NCBI GenBank assembly: GCA_004794785.1 | Contig: SJOL01001796.1 | Span: forward strand, 1 to 64,000 | Length of the DNA: 64,000 nt | Origin: Opisthorchis felineus | Taxonomy: Eukaryota; Platyhelminthes; Trematoda; Opisthorchiida; Opisthorchiidae | Reading direction: 5' to 3' | Shown here: piece by piece, positions 1 through 13,517 of the stretch | Numbering within the stretch: the first letter of the stretch is position 1 | How the letters are laid out: the number at the start of each line of letters is the position of its first letter | Program-made: the position numbers and the translations under genes | Notes under the pieces: model-generated | What the model was told of the DNA's origin: nothing | Seen by the model: the letters and a program-made list of their open reading frames with translations, nothing else | Databases searched by the model: none

Positions 1-3000
1 GTTCACACTCATCAGACAGACAACACCGTACAGACGTTAATGTTTGACAAGGTCATGTGGCGGTTCCCATTACTCGAAAGGGAAATCTACACCAAGATAC
101 ATGAGTGCGTTGCCATCGCCACAAGCATTGTTGACACCATGTCAATGGCATCTACGCGCCAGTAATCAGAGATGTATCGGGTTTGGCCGAATAAGGTCTG
201 GTGAACTCGGAATATGGTAGTGCTTGGAAGATTATCACGAAGTAGGTGTATTGTTTGATTTCCAGTGGTCCAAATGTTGATCGGAATCCTACATCACCGC
301 AGCACGAAGCTACAACCAACGGACACATGACATTTTACATCAAAGAGTTCACTCACACTGTGTTTCACTTCAACGTACATGAACGTAATTCAACGTTTGT
401 CACAATTGGTCAGTCTCCGTTGCCATTCGCACCCAGCTGTGCTTTAAACTAGCTTCCTCTAAGACCATTCATACACAGACCGAGATGTTCCAAATTGTAT
501 GCTTATTTGTTCCAAATCAATAGGTCTTTGGTGGACACGCGACTTTACGAAGAAATCAAGAGGTTTCAATGCGCTAATCTGCAAATATTGCTGGCTTATT
601 GGTGCACGCCCGGAAGAAATCACGTGATCGAGTTACGATAGACTACGTCTAGCGCTTAGTACAAAGGAGCACAGTTCTGAAATAAATGCAACTACAACCA
701 AATTTGTGAACGTTATTCAGACAGATCATTAGAATATAAATCGGTTACGGCTGCCCATAAATTGCGGGTCGTTTAATATCCATATGCAAAAATTCTTAAT
801 TGTGTTGCGCGGTACCTCTGAAACTGCAGGCAGCAAGTTCTTTGCGTTGAGAGGGGTAAATGCAACTATCCGGCAAGCGCGCCTTCATTTGGCTGTGGTA
901 CCCACTTGCACTGGGCCGTCGTTGTCACAAAAGTGGCGAAATGCAGTAATTTATTCACTCATTTTGGGAGAATATTTCCCTTGAATCACATACGGAACGC
1001 AGACACAAGTCAAGTAGGCGCTCGCTGAGGATTGGTTTCATACTTTTTCTGACAGTGTTGCATTCGTAGCCTAATTTCAAAACCTCACGCTGGCATTCTG
1101 TATAATTCTTTTATTGTATATCTAATAAAGGCTTGCAAATTTCCGCAACTTTTCACCAGCATTCCAAAACATGACCAGATAAATCGTCCGTAAACAAACC
1201 CTTGTAGACCAGTGAGGTAGCCGGAAGGAGCATGGCTAACTGGTTGGATAAGACAATGTGCGGCTCTAAGCCAGATTCGCTCCTGAATTTGCCGAGACAT
1301 GACCAGACGATTCATAAAATTTTTTATGGTTCATTTGGGATCGCCGAATTGCATCAGCCTTTGATTTAGAGTGCTGGTTTAATAGTCTCCGATTTTTGCC
1401 GGGTTCCGACACTTACTTGCGTTGCCTGCAAATAGGGTTGGACAAATATCGCTTCTTTCAGTCACCGGTTCTTTAAAAAATGCTCAGACCCGAATTTGAA
1501 GGATCAGCTGTACGTTCTGTCGGCGTGCTTAACAGAAAAGTGGAGTGAAAGAGTTAGAAATATGAGTAAGTAGACAGAACGTGTCCACCTTGATCGCTGT
1601 TGTCATTCGTTACGTTTCTCCCATAGGTAGCGATACACGCTATCATGAGAACGTACAGTCAGTCATTCTCGCGGTTTCAACTAGCCTTTCTTGCCCAATG
1701 TGTTTTACCTAGTCAGAAGCTTTTTGGTTTTGTGCAGAAAACGATGAAGTTTACTTCAGCCTGACTTTACCTCATGGTTAATGAAAGATTTAAAAATTGA
1801 TTGTGTAAATCAGCGACAAATCAAGCAGACAAATTCTGCGGACACACACCTTTTCCGCAGCAGACTGCAGTCGTCATTCTATTTAAGGGTATGTTTCTAT
1901 AGGTAAGAAGACAATTCGTACAGGTCACTTATAGCTGATGCTTCGATAGCGCTCTGACTACATTTTAGGGAAATATCGTCAATAGACGCACTTCATGCGC
2001 AAGCAAACCGGGCTACTTACCGGCGGCGACATCATCATATATCTGCATCAAAAAGGGCAAAAACCATGGTATTCGACACGTCAAAAACTGCATGAACCAT
2101 AGGTGCATAGTGACAGTATGGAGAGACTGAGAGACCTTGCCGGGAGTTTTCTGCGCCCCTCACACTCATTTAACTTGCTAGGAATTTTATCAGGGTCATA
2201 CATATCTCCGAGTCTTTTCACAATTGTACTATGCTAAAATGATAGCGCTTTTACAAGGGCAGAATTATCGAAAGATTGGAAAAAACCAACCAGGACGAAT
2301 GAAATTAGACTTCCGTCACACAAACAAACAGTCACAGAGTTTTTGACAAGAAAACGTGGCTGCGTCCAATTAGAAAACTGTCTCCCCAGCTGATTCTACT
2401 CGTGTCAACTTTTGATTCTGATTAGGATCCGCGTCACCCAACAGAAAAACATCCACATTTCTGAGTCCTCAGTCACGATAGTCCAACAATCATGTAGTCT
2501 TCCAGTGTGAGATTTTGGGTTTCCTCTACCTTTTTGGTGTGATCTCACTTTATTCATCAACAACAATTTCTCCAAAACAATAAAAAATGAAACATTTGTT
2601 TTCATCAACACTGGACGACTCTGAAATAAGACGTTTAGATGGGAGCTTGCTAGTTTGATCACGACAACATCTACACAGGTTTGTATAATCCAAGAAAATC
2701 TCCCATACAGTTTCCACTCAGTACATACTTCCAGGAGGACCTTCATCTGTTCCCTTTGCACTCACAATTAACAGTGAATCCAGAAGTAAGCGAGTACAGT
2801 CATACGACAAACAAGACGTTTTGCCTAGCAGACACTGACGATATGCATTCAGAATTCCGTCCAACGTGAATTCAGACTCTGAATGGTTAAGAATTAATTG
2901 ACACACCATCCGATGTTCTAAAACTCCACAACTGTACATCGCATTGTGTGGTGATTCTCAAACAGTACCAGGTTTGATAGCGTCTAAAAATTCCTAAGTG

Positions 3001-5450
3001 ACGTGATTTCTATGAAGTAAAAATCACTCCGAGCGTCTCCGTATATCAAAACTCCAGCAGATTGATTTTTCATCCGTCCAACTGAGATCAAAACCCCGAT
3101 TTACGCTGGTAAGTTTGTTGTACCGAGTTCTCCTCACCATAATGCAGAATGATACCTCGTTTCTGAATTTCCTTATTACGTGTAACCAACGAGCAATACA
3201 GTTTTACGATGACAGTTGGGTTTTCAATGAACTGGTTACCGGTGTGCGGCAGCCGGACGACGAGCCTGCACTCTGTTCTCTCATGGCTTTCCCAGTAGTT
3301 CGACCAAGTGTACAATATTTCTATCCGGGCTACTTCAGCCAGCCATGAACTCAACTGATAATTTGATGCCATTTTTACGTCCAGAGAGAGAACATTTCCG
3401 CTGCTGCTAGGCTGTTTGTCAGAGACTTGCCCTGCTCAACCCCCTGTAATAAATTATTTAAATTTTGTTTTTCGTAGAGGTCTGCACAATTCCTGATTTA
3501 AACGAGTATCAAGAAACAAACAATTCACATGGCATTACTTTGCCCCTCAATAGTACGGCTTTAAAGTGTTCAACATTTTCTCATATATACCGCTTATTGA
3601 GACCACTTGATTTCGAAAACAAGGCACCCGTTTTGGACTTTTGCAAAATCTGCAAAAAAACAATACGTCAGTGTGTATTATAGACGCGTACAGAGGAGAC
3701 ACGGAATTTTATATTCTGTACTCGTTGTGAAATGCCACCGTAACACCCAACTCACAATTGCTATGCCTGTGTCATTGTCTGTGCAAACAATCGAGTGTTT
3801 TTTCGACTGTCGAGTTTGTGAGGAGAGGATTTGTACTTGACAGATGCACAACACCATTCTGATGCGCTAGGACCTCGTCAAGCACTTTCGAAAGTTTGAG
3901 AAGCCTAACCAGGTATTCATGTCTTCGCCTCGCCACTCAAAATAAACCTATTCATATGTAACAGCTGAAGCGGTATAGCTAAGGTGGGGAACACATTGTG
4001 ATTCTGTTGTAGACAAGATACTCATGGAAAGGACGAAATGGTTCATTTTAGATAGGGAATCCTGTTTTAATGAATTTTACCTTCCTGGAGATTAATCACG
4101 ATAAAGTAACCCCGGCCCCAGCATTCGATAACAATGATTTATCCTGCAGTTCCGTCAGTCTAAGTGTCCAAATCTGTAACATGATTGGTCAAGAGGCATT
4201 AGCATAAAACGGATGAGGGTATTTTATTCATTTGAAGACAAATATCTCAAAGTGTGCATCCTGTGTTTGTGTTTTCGGAGTACTACTGGACTCCACGGGA
4301 GCAGAAAAAACACGAAAGCACATAAATCATGTTTCGGTCAAAGCGAATCACCTTTGCGGTTTATTGGATAAGCGCGACAACGGAGGCCAAATTGTAACGG
4401 AGGCTGACCAATATATGACTAGCATCACAGCTGACTATTTTGAAACGAAATGAGCAACCTAGGATATGTACCAGGCCGATTTATGCAGCGAATTATTTTT
4501 TGTATCAGCTTTGTGTGATATCAGGACTGCTGACCGAAACGTCTATTACTGAGAAAGGCAATTTCGAAATTGCGATCAATCCATCGGACACACAGTAGAT
4601 AGTGAGAGAGATCGAATATTGGTCTGTATTGACTTTTAGTTTTTGAATAATTTAACCAAAAATTTGTTATAAATTGGATCTAGAAGTAATGTCTGCAAAA
4701 AAATGTCCGAAGCAAGATCGATAGTCCACCAAATGGCCAGACATATAATACGTCGTTTCTGGTTTGTTCAATAGGGATTGGTAGGGTTTGCCAACTGAAT
4801 GAGAGACAAGCAATTTTCAGTGATCTTCAAGACACGTAAATCGTTATCACAGTCAGAATATTACATAAAGAACAAAATGTTTTTCATGGAAATGTGTGTG
4901 ATGGACATTGTCAAGTAAGGAATAACACATCGTCATTCATAATCAACACCAAATGGGTCCTGGATGAAACCAACACAACAGTCGCTTGCATCATACTTCT
5001 GGCTCTCTCAATCTTGTTTTAGTCTATGCTTACACCTCTGACCGTTAGTCCGTGCTTGCGAACATCACAAGTATCTGTTCCTATTTGGGAGAGAATTTAA
5101 GTCCAACTCATTATGTCGCTGCAATCAGCAAGCCTTTTGCGTTCTCCCCAGGAAACCATGTAATTATGCAAAGTAGATAAGTCAATGTTATACCTATTTT
5201 TTTGATGGGAAACCGAGCATACGTTCGGCAAAAATGTGCATGGGCCAGTTAATACGCGTAAAAAGTATCCAATAACATGCCGTAATTATCAAAAGCCCTT
5301 ACCATCCGAGCTTTGATTTAGTCACCAGAACCATAGACCATAACTGAAGCCGGGCCCACAGTGGACCATCATTGAGAGGCCGAACAGATCGAGTGTTTCA
5401 ACGACATTTTGTGCAAATGGTAAAAGCATTTAACTTTGGTTTTGCGAGAG
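1..5450. other. Intergenic, no gene recognised
   Basis: No protein family, RNA gene or known repeat could be recognised here on either strand. Open frames are short. The longest are 2405-2761 minus (118 codons, opens at a non-ATG codon) and 3088-3372 minus (94 codons from an ATG), with antisense frames overlapping both. None shows a family motif or convincing splice context, so they are treated as chance frames in non-coding DNA. Confidence 0.5.
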
Positions 5451-5455
5451 ACTCA

Positions 5456-5745
5456 CCTGGAACCCAGCTGAATCACTCGTTTGTGATGTTTGCAGGCAAC
5501 TGAATGTGCTGCACCAGGCCACCTCATTTTTCATTTGCTACGATATTTGAGATATCAAAATATATGCATATTCGTAATGCAAATGAGTGTATTTCGCTAA
5601 TTTCGTGCAACTTGGTTTCAAGTAGAACATAGGGTTGACGGAAACTCGGGGACTGCGCTTACCTGATGAAACCCAAGAAGGGCGAAACCGGTCGTGGACT
5701 GTCGAAAAATTTTCAGCAACCTTATGAGTAGTGCATTACGAGCAT
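5456..5745 (+). repeat. Interspersed repeat, copy A (hammerhead-bearing)
   Basis: This copy shares three blocks with a second copy at 16381-16718. Block X (about 5456-5560, including gctgcaccaggcc and tttcatttg) matches 16540-16650 in the same orientation. Block Y (about 5588-5712, from tttcgctaat to the hammerhead-like core) matches 16405-16520 in opposite orientation. Block Z (ttttcagcaacctt and gtagtg) follows Y. The many substitutions between copies show that both are old. The family is not named; it recalls the ribozyme-bearing repeats of Penelope-like elements or the schistosome alpha SINE, by inference only. Confidence 0.6.
5655..5705 (+). ncRNA. Hammerhead-ribozyme-like motif A (degenerate)
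   Basis: The conserved core is visible: CTGATGA at 5663-5669, a 14-nt stem-loop II region at 5670-5683 (CCC-AAGAA-GGG can pair), GAAA at 5684-5687, then CCG and the cleavage triplet GTC ending at 5693. Stem III would be minimal (C-CG-G), as in the short-stem-III type I hammerheads of metazoan retroelements. Stem I is weak: TTAC before the core pairs with GTGG after the triplet, partly by G-U pairs. The outer pair of stem II is lost, so activity is doubtful. The homologous copy at 16.4 kb keeps the same core. Confidence 0.5.
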
Positions 5746-8700
5746 TTAACCATGTTTCCGGTATGAAAATATCGTGTAACTTCCAATAGTCTTGCAAACT
5801 GCGTCGATCCCTTCAACATGCGATGATAGAAGTCTGGTCAGTTCACGATCAGCAATTCGTTCTCAGCATTATGGAGAATCAGCTGCATCCTTGGCTGCCA
5901 GCATAAACGTGAGGGAATACGATATGGACTGGCAATGCTATCACTGCTAGACTTTGAAAAATGTATCTGGGATACCTGTTTATCAAACAGCAACAATAAA
6001 GCGATTTTGTCCACCGGTTATTTCAAAAAATCAGGGTATCTGGCTGGCTAGACTAATTTATTCGGACCTCTGTGCATTTTATCGGGTGACAATGTTGCAA
6101 AGTATTAGTGATCGCGTTGTGTTTCCATGTTGGCATCTGGATTGCAAACGTTCCGTCAATAGACAAGGAAACATCAACAGTTCTCGGTGGAATACGCGCT
6201 ATGTTGTTTTTTGCCGAAAGCCATAGTAAGTAGAGGTAATCAAAATTGCAGAAAAGGCCAAAGCCATGTGTTACTTTAAAACGTTCCATTTCATAAGATT
6301 TATTGCCCTCAAGTACTCTTCAACGTAATTGCTCGAGCTTCAGTTTCGTGAGTCTTGCGATATTTTTTGCACCCGACAGAATGAAGTTGCCATGAAGCCC
6401 GACGTCACAAATTATCCTTGCATTTAACGTGCAAATATTTAATGACAGTGCACCTTAAGGTGGGTAACGTTTGTTGACATACAGAGTTGGATAGATTGAT
6501 TTCGTATTTTTATCTTTTGTGGGAACTTGCATTTGTTCCTTTAATTTGTTCACAAGGTGTACATTTATCACTTGTACCACGGAGAATCTATTGTGCGTGG
6601 AAGAAACTGACACAAGGGCCGAGCTCAGTTGTCTAATAAATGCTCTGCGGAAGTCTCTGACCAAATAGCATCCAAAAGCACACTAGAAAGGTCAAAAGGT
6701 TATTAGATTTTAAAAAGCGCCATCTTCAAGATGAAAGCAAGTAGCCTGATTACGCCGTCTGTAAAAACATGTACAAAGTTATTGCGAGCAACGTCCACCA
6801 TTTGGGCATACCGGAAAAGAAAGTCAGTCGATTGACTGGGAGAAAACAAACTTTTTAAAAAATTTCGAACGGTGGTCTAATAGCGAATTATTAAAGGAGA
6901 TCGAGAAACAAATGTATCCCGGAAAGTTCAAACTTTTCATGGGGTGGTTATGGTGGTCAATCCTTCCGAACTAAGCTTCCTGGGGAAAGAGATGATGTAC
7001 AAAGTAAACTATTCGAGTAAAATAAAAACATGTGTAGCATTCTATTAAGTGGCGAATCCATCTAAGTTAATGTTGCCTGCATACACCTGTTCGAAGTTTT
7101 GAGCCCAAATTCCGGATTAAGGACGCGTTGGTTGGTAACGTGAAGAAAACAATTCTATCAGTACCTTTTAGCTTGTGTTACCTTCATATTTTTTTGTGTA
7201 CAGCTAAGTTGAACTACGGCATGGACTTGATGTTCGCGCAGAAGAAAACACATTTGCAAAAATGACCGGGGTAGTTAATGAAGTTTTGCTTCCAATATAA
7301 ACAAACGTCTTCACTAGTGGTACAACAGTGGAATAATGATTTGTATATTTGTGACCTTGCTGGGCATAGCGACAAAATGGAATCATTGATCCATGCAAGT
7401 AGTTTCGTCGAGGTGACTAAGATGTCTTGACATAAGAAACTACATATGAGAGTTTACTACTGATCTCGTTCTTCTTGGAGCTCACCAGGTAATTACAGCT
7501 GCCGAGTTTCTGTCAGTCTTCACCTTATTTTAGCACCAAATTGTACGCAGCTGGTAAATTGCAATCAGTTATAACCTACATCGGTGCTACTTGGAGATTT
7601 GTCTGGACTCCAGCTGAGCCTTCTGTCAAACCGATGTGATTCGTCAATGATTAGGTTTATCGGTTTTTTTCTTTTCAAAGCTAGGCATGAGCCCTGGGTG
7701 ATCAAATAGATTCACCCAATTAGTCATACCGTTAAAAAAAACTAAGCATGTGGGATGTTACAAGCCACTCAAGGTGAGCACGCCTCGCTCGCATTTTGAC
7801 CTCTAGTCGTTCCGTCCCAAACTTTTTCATTTTGATCAAGACAAGCCACGATTTCAGTTGTGCACCACGGTCGACAGTGAATCCTCAATTCCGACATATC
7901 ATTTTCGACCAGTTAGGGGCTTCAATCTAGAACATTTTGGTGGATGCATCCCGGGGATATTAAACTATACCTCTGAAGAAGGTAAATGTATGATATTTAG
8001 TCATACATACGACTTGAAAACGAACTGAGTCAAAATATGTTGGTTGTCCGCATGGTTCGTCTGCTGCCGGCAAATGCGTAATTACTCGCACAACCGGTTG
8101 TTATATACTGGGTGAGCGAGTGTGATCCGTAAAATGAGGTCAATTTTGGAGTTTATTTACCACTCTGAGAGTTGTAGTCTGGGAATTCTCCCAAATTAGT
8201 TCGGTCTAGCGATAAGTATGAAATGCATTTTGGAAAAGGACACGCGTATTTTCCTGGGGTACTCCTGCTCGTCACAGATATTTGCTGTTCATGCGTCATT
8301 CTGCCCTAACTTTGTGTTTCACTCAGATCTAACTGATATAGGATAAACGCCCGTGACTTTGTTATACCTCATCGAAGCCCATTTGCTTGAGTGACGCAAA
8401 TACAAAGGCAACACAAGGTAAGTAGGCATTCCTTATTCAGGTTTCACCCCAAAAAATCACTCATTCAGGCCACGGTTGCAAAATCTCTCACCAGGCAGCA
8501 TTCCTTTATCAGGCCATTTGTATGCTAGCAAACTTTCAATGACTTGGCTAGACGGATTGATGTCTCCATCCAGCAAGACTTTGAATGGAGAGTACTTGAT
8601 CTCACTTAAGCGCAAAAAATGGTTAAACTGTGTTGAATTTATTGAAGTAAGAAAATCCATATGATTTAACATCATACTCATGTTTCATGCGTTTAAACGA

Positions 8701-9197
8701 ATATCAATAAAACCTGCAAGATTCCCAGCGCCACCCTCCACATTTCTTTGTTCATTAGGAATGCTCGGCTCATGCTCATAAATCACGATATGGCACTGAT
8801 TGTTTGGGGGTGATCTCATGCTCGCCAACGCAACTGAGTCGTCAATAACATTGCCAGAAATTAGATTAGCAGCCTGGAAATAGCTAAGACTGCTGCGCAG
8901 ACACGCTCGACGGGCATAATCACGCAGTTTTGAGACTGTGACAATAGCGAATCTTGGGATTTATGAGAACACTTGCATTAGTTCAACTCCGCACTAACTA
9001 CCAATATACAACAGTCGGATGAGCAATCTCAACGTTGTTATCCAGATAATCATCAATGTCATCATCACAATGACGACAAATGAATAAATGAGCCTACACT
9101 ACACCGTGTTACACAAAGCAATCTCTGTAATAGGTCACGTTGTGCTGCACCTTGTGCGTGCACACCGTAACGTAAGCGCCATAAAAATGATGGAAAG

Positions 9198-9228
9198 CAG
9201 TTACTACTGCCACGGATGGCAGTAACTG
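9198..9228. repeat. Short imperfect hairpin
   Basis: CAGTTACTACTGCCA is followed by a 4-nt loop (CGGA) and TGGCAGTAACTG. The arms pair over 12 bp if the ACT repeated in the left arm is bulged out. No surrounding gene or RNA feature was recognised. Confidence 0.4.
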
Positions 9229-10083
9229 AGTTCATTTGTAAAAATAATTTCTGCCTCGGATAACACTGCGCTAACTCTCATCGTGGTGTGAGATGGTTGG
9301 GAGATAGTCAGTTCTCAGTGTGTTTGACTGACGTTTAAACCTACAATATCGATTGATTCAGGACAATACCGTTTGGTGATCATGGAATCACAGATTGAGA
9401 CAGTTGATTTCCACATTCACGTATACTGTCTTGAAACCCCTGGTTTGTGCATTCCATAGGTGTTGGAGTTCTGACGGCAATATTAGTTAAATGCAACTTC
9501 TAAGTTTTAGTGGTGAACTTTCATAAAGTGCGCTCACCCATTAACGCCATGGACCTATCACTTGCGTCAGCCCGAACAAGTCGGATTGATTACCGCTTCT
9601 ACGGATTTTGAGTAACATTTCATATTGTTCCGCATACATGGACGCTATTAATCCCGAACCAGAGGGTGATTCTACACCCACGATCCATCGTTCTAGGCAG
9701 GTGGTTTCCAAATTGCGTTCTTCCCACGGGTACTGTGTCGTTAGTTATGGGGAGATATCTAACTTTAGGAAACACAAACTCGATTGACTAAAAGCACTCT
9801 CTTTATCTCTACCAAATACACTGCACGTACGTTTTCGAAAAATACTTCGACAGAACTCTACAAGTTTCATCGTCGTTTCGGTATGCGGGGTCCCCTAGTT
9901 TCGATCAGCCCGATGTTTCGCTTGAACAAAAGATTGTACAAAATACTCTGATTTGAGGATTAATTTGATGTCAACGGGAAACTCAAGGAAATCCCTCTTT
10001 GATCGTATTAATCTGAACAAAGTATGTCTCATGTGCCAGTTGGCACGGTTTTCGGGCTATCAATGCATGTTTTCTTAACATAA

Positions 10084-10470
10084 ATGATCCATTGTAAGAT
10101 TGCCCACGAACGTTTTCCTGTGAAGCGTTCAATAAGATTTCGGTTACCTTTGACAGCAGCTTCTTTAATCACAGAAATTCATTTTGTAACAGACGAGTCA
10201 AATTTGCTGTACGCACAGTCAGATTTGATACTCTGGTTGCCAAATACATTTAGTCACCAAACCGTTAACACATTCTCGTTCACTGCGTCCGCTGGCTGGA
10301 TATTCTTGTCACACACGTGTGTGATGACTATAGACGACGCGCCAGATCAAAGATTTATATTTATAGCAACTCCCTTCTGGTTCTCCTTAAAACAAACGGA
10401 TTTCGCAGAGTATTTCCAGTTGTCATTCGGCTGGATCACATCCATGTATGTCAACGGGAACACCGGGTAA
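10084..10470 (+). CDS. Unrecognised 128-codon open frame
   Basis: This is the longest ATG-initiated frame in the first 20 kb. It has no family motif, no signal peptide and no supporting neighbours, and its composition is rich in F, S and T. A partly overlapping antisense frame (10347-10550) is also open. It could be chance, a decayed exon or a small lineage-specific gene; chance is the most likely. Confidence 0.15.
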   Translation: MIHCKIAHERFPVKRSIRFRLPLTAASLITEIHFVTDESNLLYAQSDLILWLPNTFSHQTVNTFSFTASAGWIFLSHTCVMTIDDAPDQRFIFIATPFWFSLKQTDFAEYFQLSFGWITSMYVNGNTG

Positions 10471-13247
10471 AAAAGAGACTTTAGATCAGGACTGGCTACA
10501 AAGATGAATTGCATTTCAAAAGTGCATGTTCTTGCGGAGCTAACGAACACAGCTCACATATACCTCGTTGGTTAAAGGCCACTTCGAGGTTAGTTAAAAA
10601 ATAACTGCTACTGATGGAGGTAAATCAATGTGAGTGCATCACCTGACTAGCTGGCCATCCCTCGAAAGTTTGTCCGTTGGGCACAAATGTTTGTTCTGAA
10701 TCATCCCACCGGTATTAGATGGCTGTGACACTTTAGTAAGATGGGCGAACTGACTCTCCAGAATTATTGTTACCATATTTCTACAAGACTCTAGATTCTA
10801 GAAACCTGTCCGACTACCCGTTTTATTGAAATTCTCTTTCAGGATAGTTCACCGCCATTTTCACAGTCTCTTCCGAACATTCTTTCCTGGCTGCAGTGAA
10901 ATTCGTCACCTGGGTAAATAAATGCGCACTTTGACCTGCCTACGTTGGTTTGTGGAGAACACTTCATTATGCCCACCCTTCCTGTGTAATGTACTCGATC
11001 AACACATTCAAAAAGACTAGAACGTCTTTCTAATTATCCGAAAATATAAGTGAAGTCACTTTGTAATATTAGTTTCGGTTGTCACGGGATCGAGCTTTGT
11101 TCACCGGCTACAAATGCACTGTGCATATACATGGTGCGGAAGCTAAAGTATAGTGGGGTTGGGTTTTCAAGCCCATATGTTAGTAGGAATTAGTCCAGGA
11201 TAATCGCTTACTGCCACACGCTGCCGGTATGCCTCAATGAAGTATCTCGATATAGATTCCAGGAGCAGCTGCTTTATAAGGCCGTCGTTTTGCCTCAAAT
11301 TTTAAAGTCTTTGTCTTCTCAAGGAAGCTGAGTTTTATTCTAGGACTTGCACATCTACTCACACTGAGTTATTGGGTCAACTGTTGGGTATTTGTTTTTT
11401 TGTGATGGAAAACTTGCCTACCGTCACTTCTAAGTTATTCGGTTCGTGGTGCGAAAATTCCAAGCCATCCCACTTTCCACTATCATGAGTTGACTTTATC
11501 AGCAAGTGTGACATGATCACTCAGTTGGCGATCAACCTCTGCTGCATATGAGCAAGAACTAATCACGAACAAAAAGCTTATAGATATGAGGAACCATCAA
11601 CTAGTTCTGTTTGCGCGACGAACGCCCAGGAGGTGCAGTTGATTGGCGTGGTCTTCGGTCTGAGCTTGACGTGTCATTTCACGGGTTTATGATGGTCACT
11701 CACGGGTCTGAGACAGGATTGTCTTTAGGTTTATCCCATACACACACACACTCAAACAGTATCTGCACAGGATATTTGCCTTTAAACCAGTAAATATTGT
11801 ATTCTGCAGATCCTCAAACTGGAATTACTCGACCGCTCAGATCAGTCGCTAAAAGTGCTTACTGTGACATATGTTGGCTCTTAGGAGTACGTTCTGTAAA
11901 TCGCAATTAACAAACCTGACACATTCTGAACGCTTTCCTCTGGTAACGCTCCATTAAAACAGCCGCACTGTGGAGATCACATTCTCACATACAACAATTC
12001 ATTGTATCGCGAAGCGCGTGAATTTTGTTTGTTAGTTGAGAACACCAAACATAGGATAAGTCGATCAACTGATAGTTGAATCAAGTCAGGAATTTTGTAA
12101 CAAGCACCGGGCCGTATTCGGAACCCATTCTCTGGATATTATATTCACTTCAAGCTTTTATGGTTAATATTATTGGTGTTATTATTTGGGAAACCTCTCA
12201 GTAAGAACACCGAAGACCAGGTAGGTTAAACCCAGAACTTTCTATAAGTCCCTTAGACGAGCTGGATTGAATTCTCCGTATGAAACCAAGCTGTCAGGTC
12301 CTTGAACATGGCCAGAACCGGCGGAATATGGAGGTCTTCTATGGTTGGATTTTGTGGTTGATTTCTTGTCATAATATATTTCTGTTCAGCTGATTCTGCC
12401 CATAGAATTTAAGAGCAAACATCACTTGAAACACATGTCCCGTACAAGTTCACGATTCACAAAGAATTTCATAAGCTTCCGAAAACAAGCTCCTGAAATC
12501 TTCGGCGTTATCAGATCATTAACTTTCATTGCAATCCTGCTTGCCATGACCACAGACAAATATCTTACGCAAATACTGGACAAACATTGATTGGTTAAAG
12601 TGAATCAAATAAATTAGTTGGTGAATGTCCTGAGTGAACAGCTAACTACTCTTCGGTGAGTCGTCTTGAGCAGGAGCAAGGATACAGCACTGTACATGAT
12701 AAGGCAGAATTACTAGGAGTAATAGTTGATGTTTTTTTAATAAGGACAGTGAAGTGTTTCGCTAACAACCCATTTGAATGAAACATCATTCTTTGTGGAA
12801 GAAACCTTCTGGTCTTTCGTCGATAACACAAAATGCAAAATAGCTGCCTTTACTGCGAGTGTGTGGGGGGAAACCTACACTTTCGGTAGCCCACTGTCTG
12901 ATGCATGACTGTTTCTTCAGTTCTAATCAAATGCGCATCCATGAAACACAGCAACATTTTCCATAGTACGGATTAATTGACAACATTTGAAGAGGCCGTC
13001 AGGGATGAATTTCTTCTATCCTGCCTTAGCTACCGCAGGTAGAGTTTTCGGCCCATAATCTTACGGCCTGATATCTTCCCCGGTGATGATCGCAATTAAT
13101 TACCTGTTAATCCCGTATTCTAGTGTAGGTGCAGTCATTGCAATGACTGGCTGAATGGCAACCGGGACGGAGTGCGAAAACCTTTCAGGTAATTTCCGTT
13201 ATAAAATCGCCTGCTTGATCCAATTTGACCTACGAGACATGCAGGCA

Positions 13248-13517
13248 CTATGGCCTGAGGAGAAATCCTGTGGTCTTAGAATTTCCTCTTCCAAAACTAA
13301 GAACATGTCCAACTGCCATGTATAGGTACGACCAAACGTACATCCCTTTCAGCTTAGTTCGCAGAATGCCACTGAAGACGACTCTGTTAGATCGCCCGTT
13401 CTGATAGACGTTTAGAAGAAATGTCTCAGTGGAAACATCCAAGTCCTCTCTGTTGGCACCAAGAAATATGACCGCAACAAGTCCCTCCACTACCGTTATC
13501 AAGTTATCAAATCCCAT
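13248..13517 (-). pseudogene. Possible M1 aminopeptidase-like exon relic
   Basis: This minus-strand frame of 89 codons opens with ATG at 13517. It contains VVFSGILRTKLKGMYVWSY, fitting the pattern F-x-G-x-L-x2-K-L-K-G-x-Y-x2-S-Y. From memory of the family, that resembles the N-terminal beta-domain strand of M1 aminopeptidases, where a similar L-x-G-[FM]-Y segment precedes the catalytic domain. A potential acceptor (ttggtgccaacag) lies inside the frame. The catalytic HExxH region and neighbouring exons were not found. It may be a relic, an isolated exon or a chance match. Confidence 0.25.

Noticed and set aside
4530..4560. GAAACGTC string as a third hammerhead
   Set aside because: There is no CUGANGA core within the needed distance upstream, so only one of the two conserved boxes is present.
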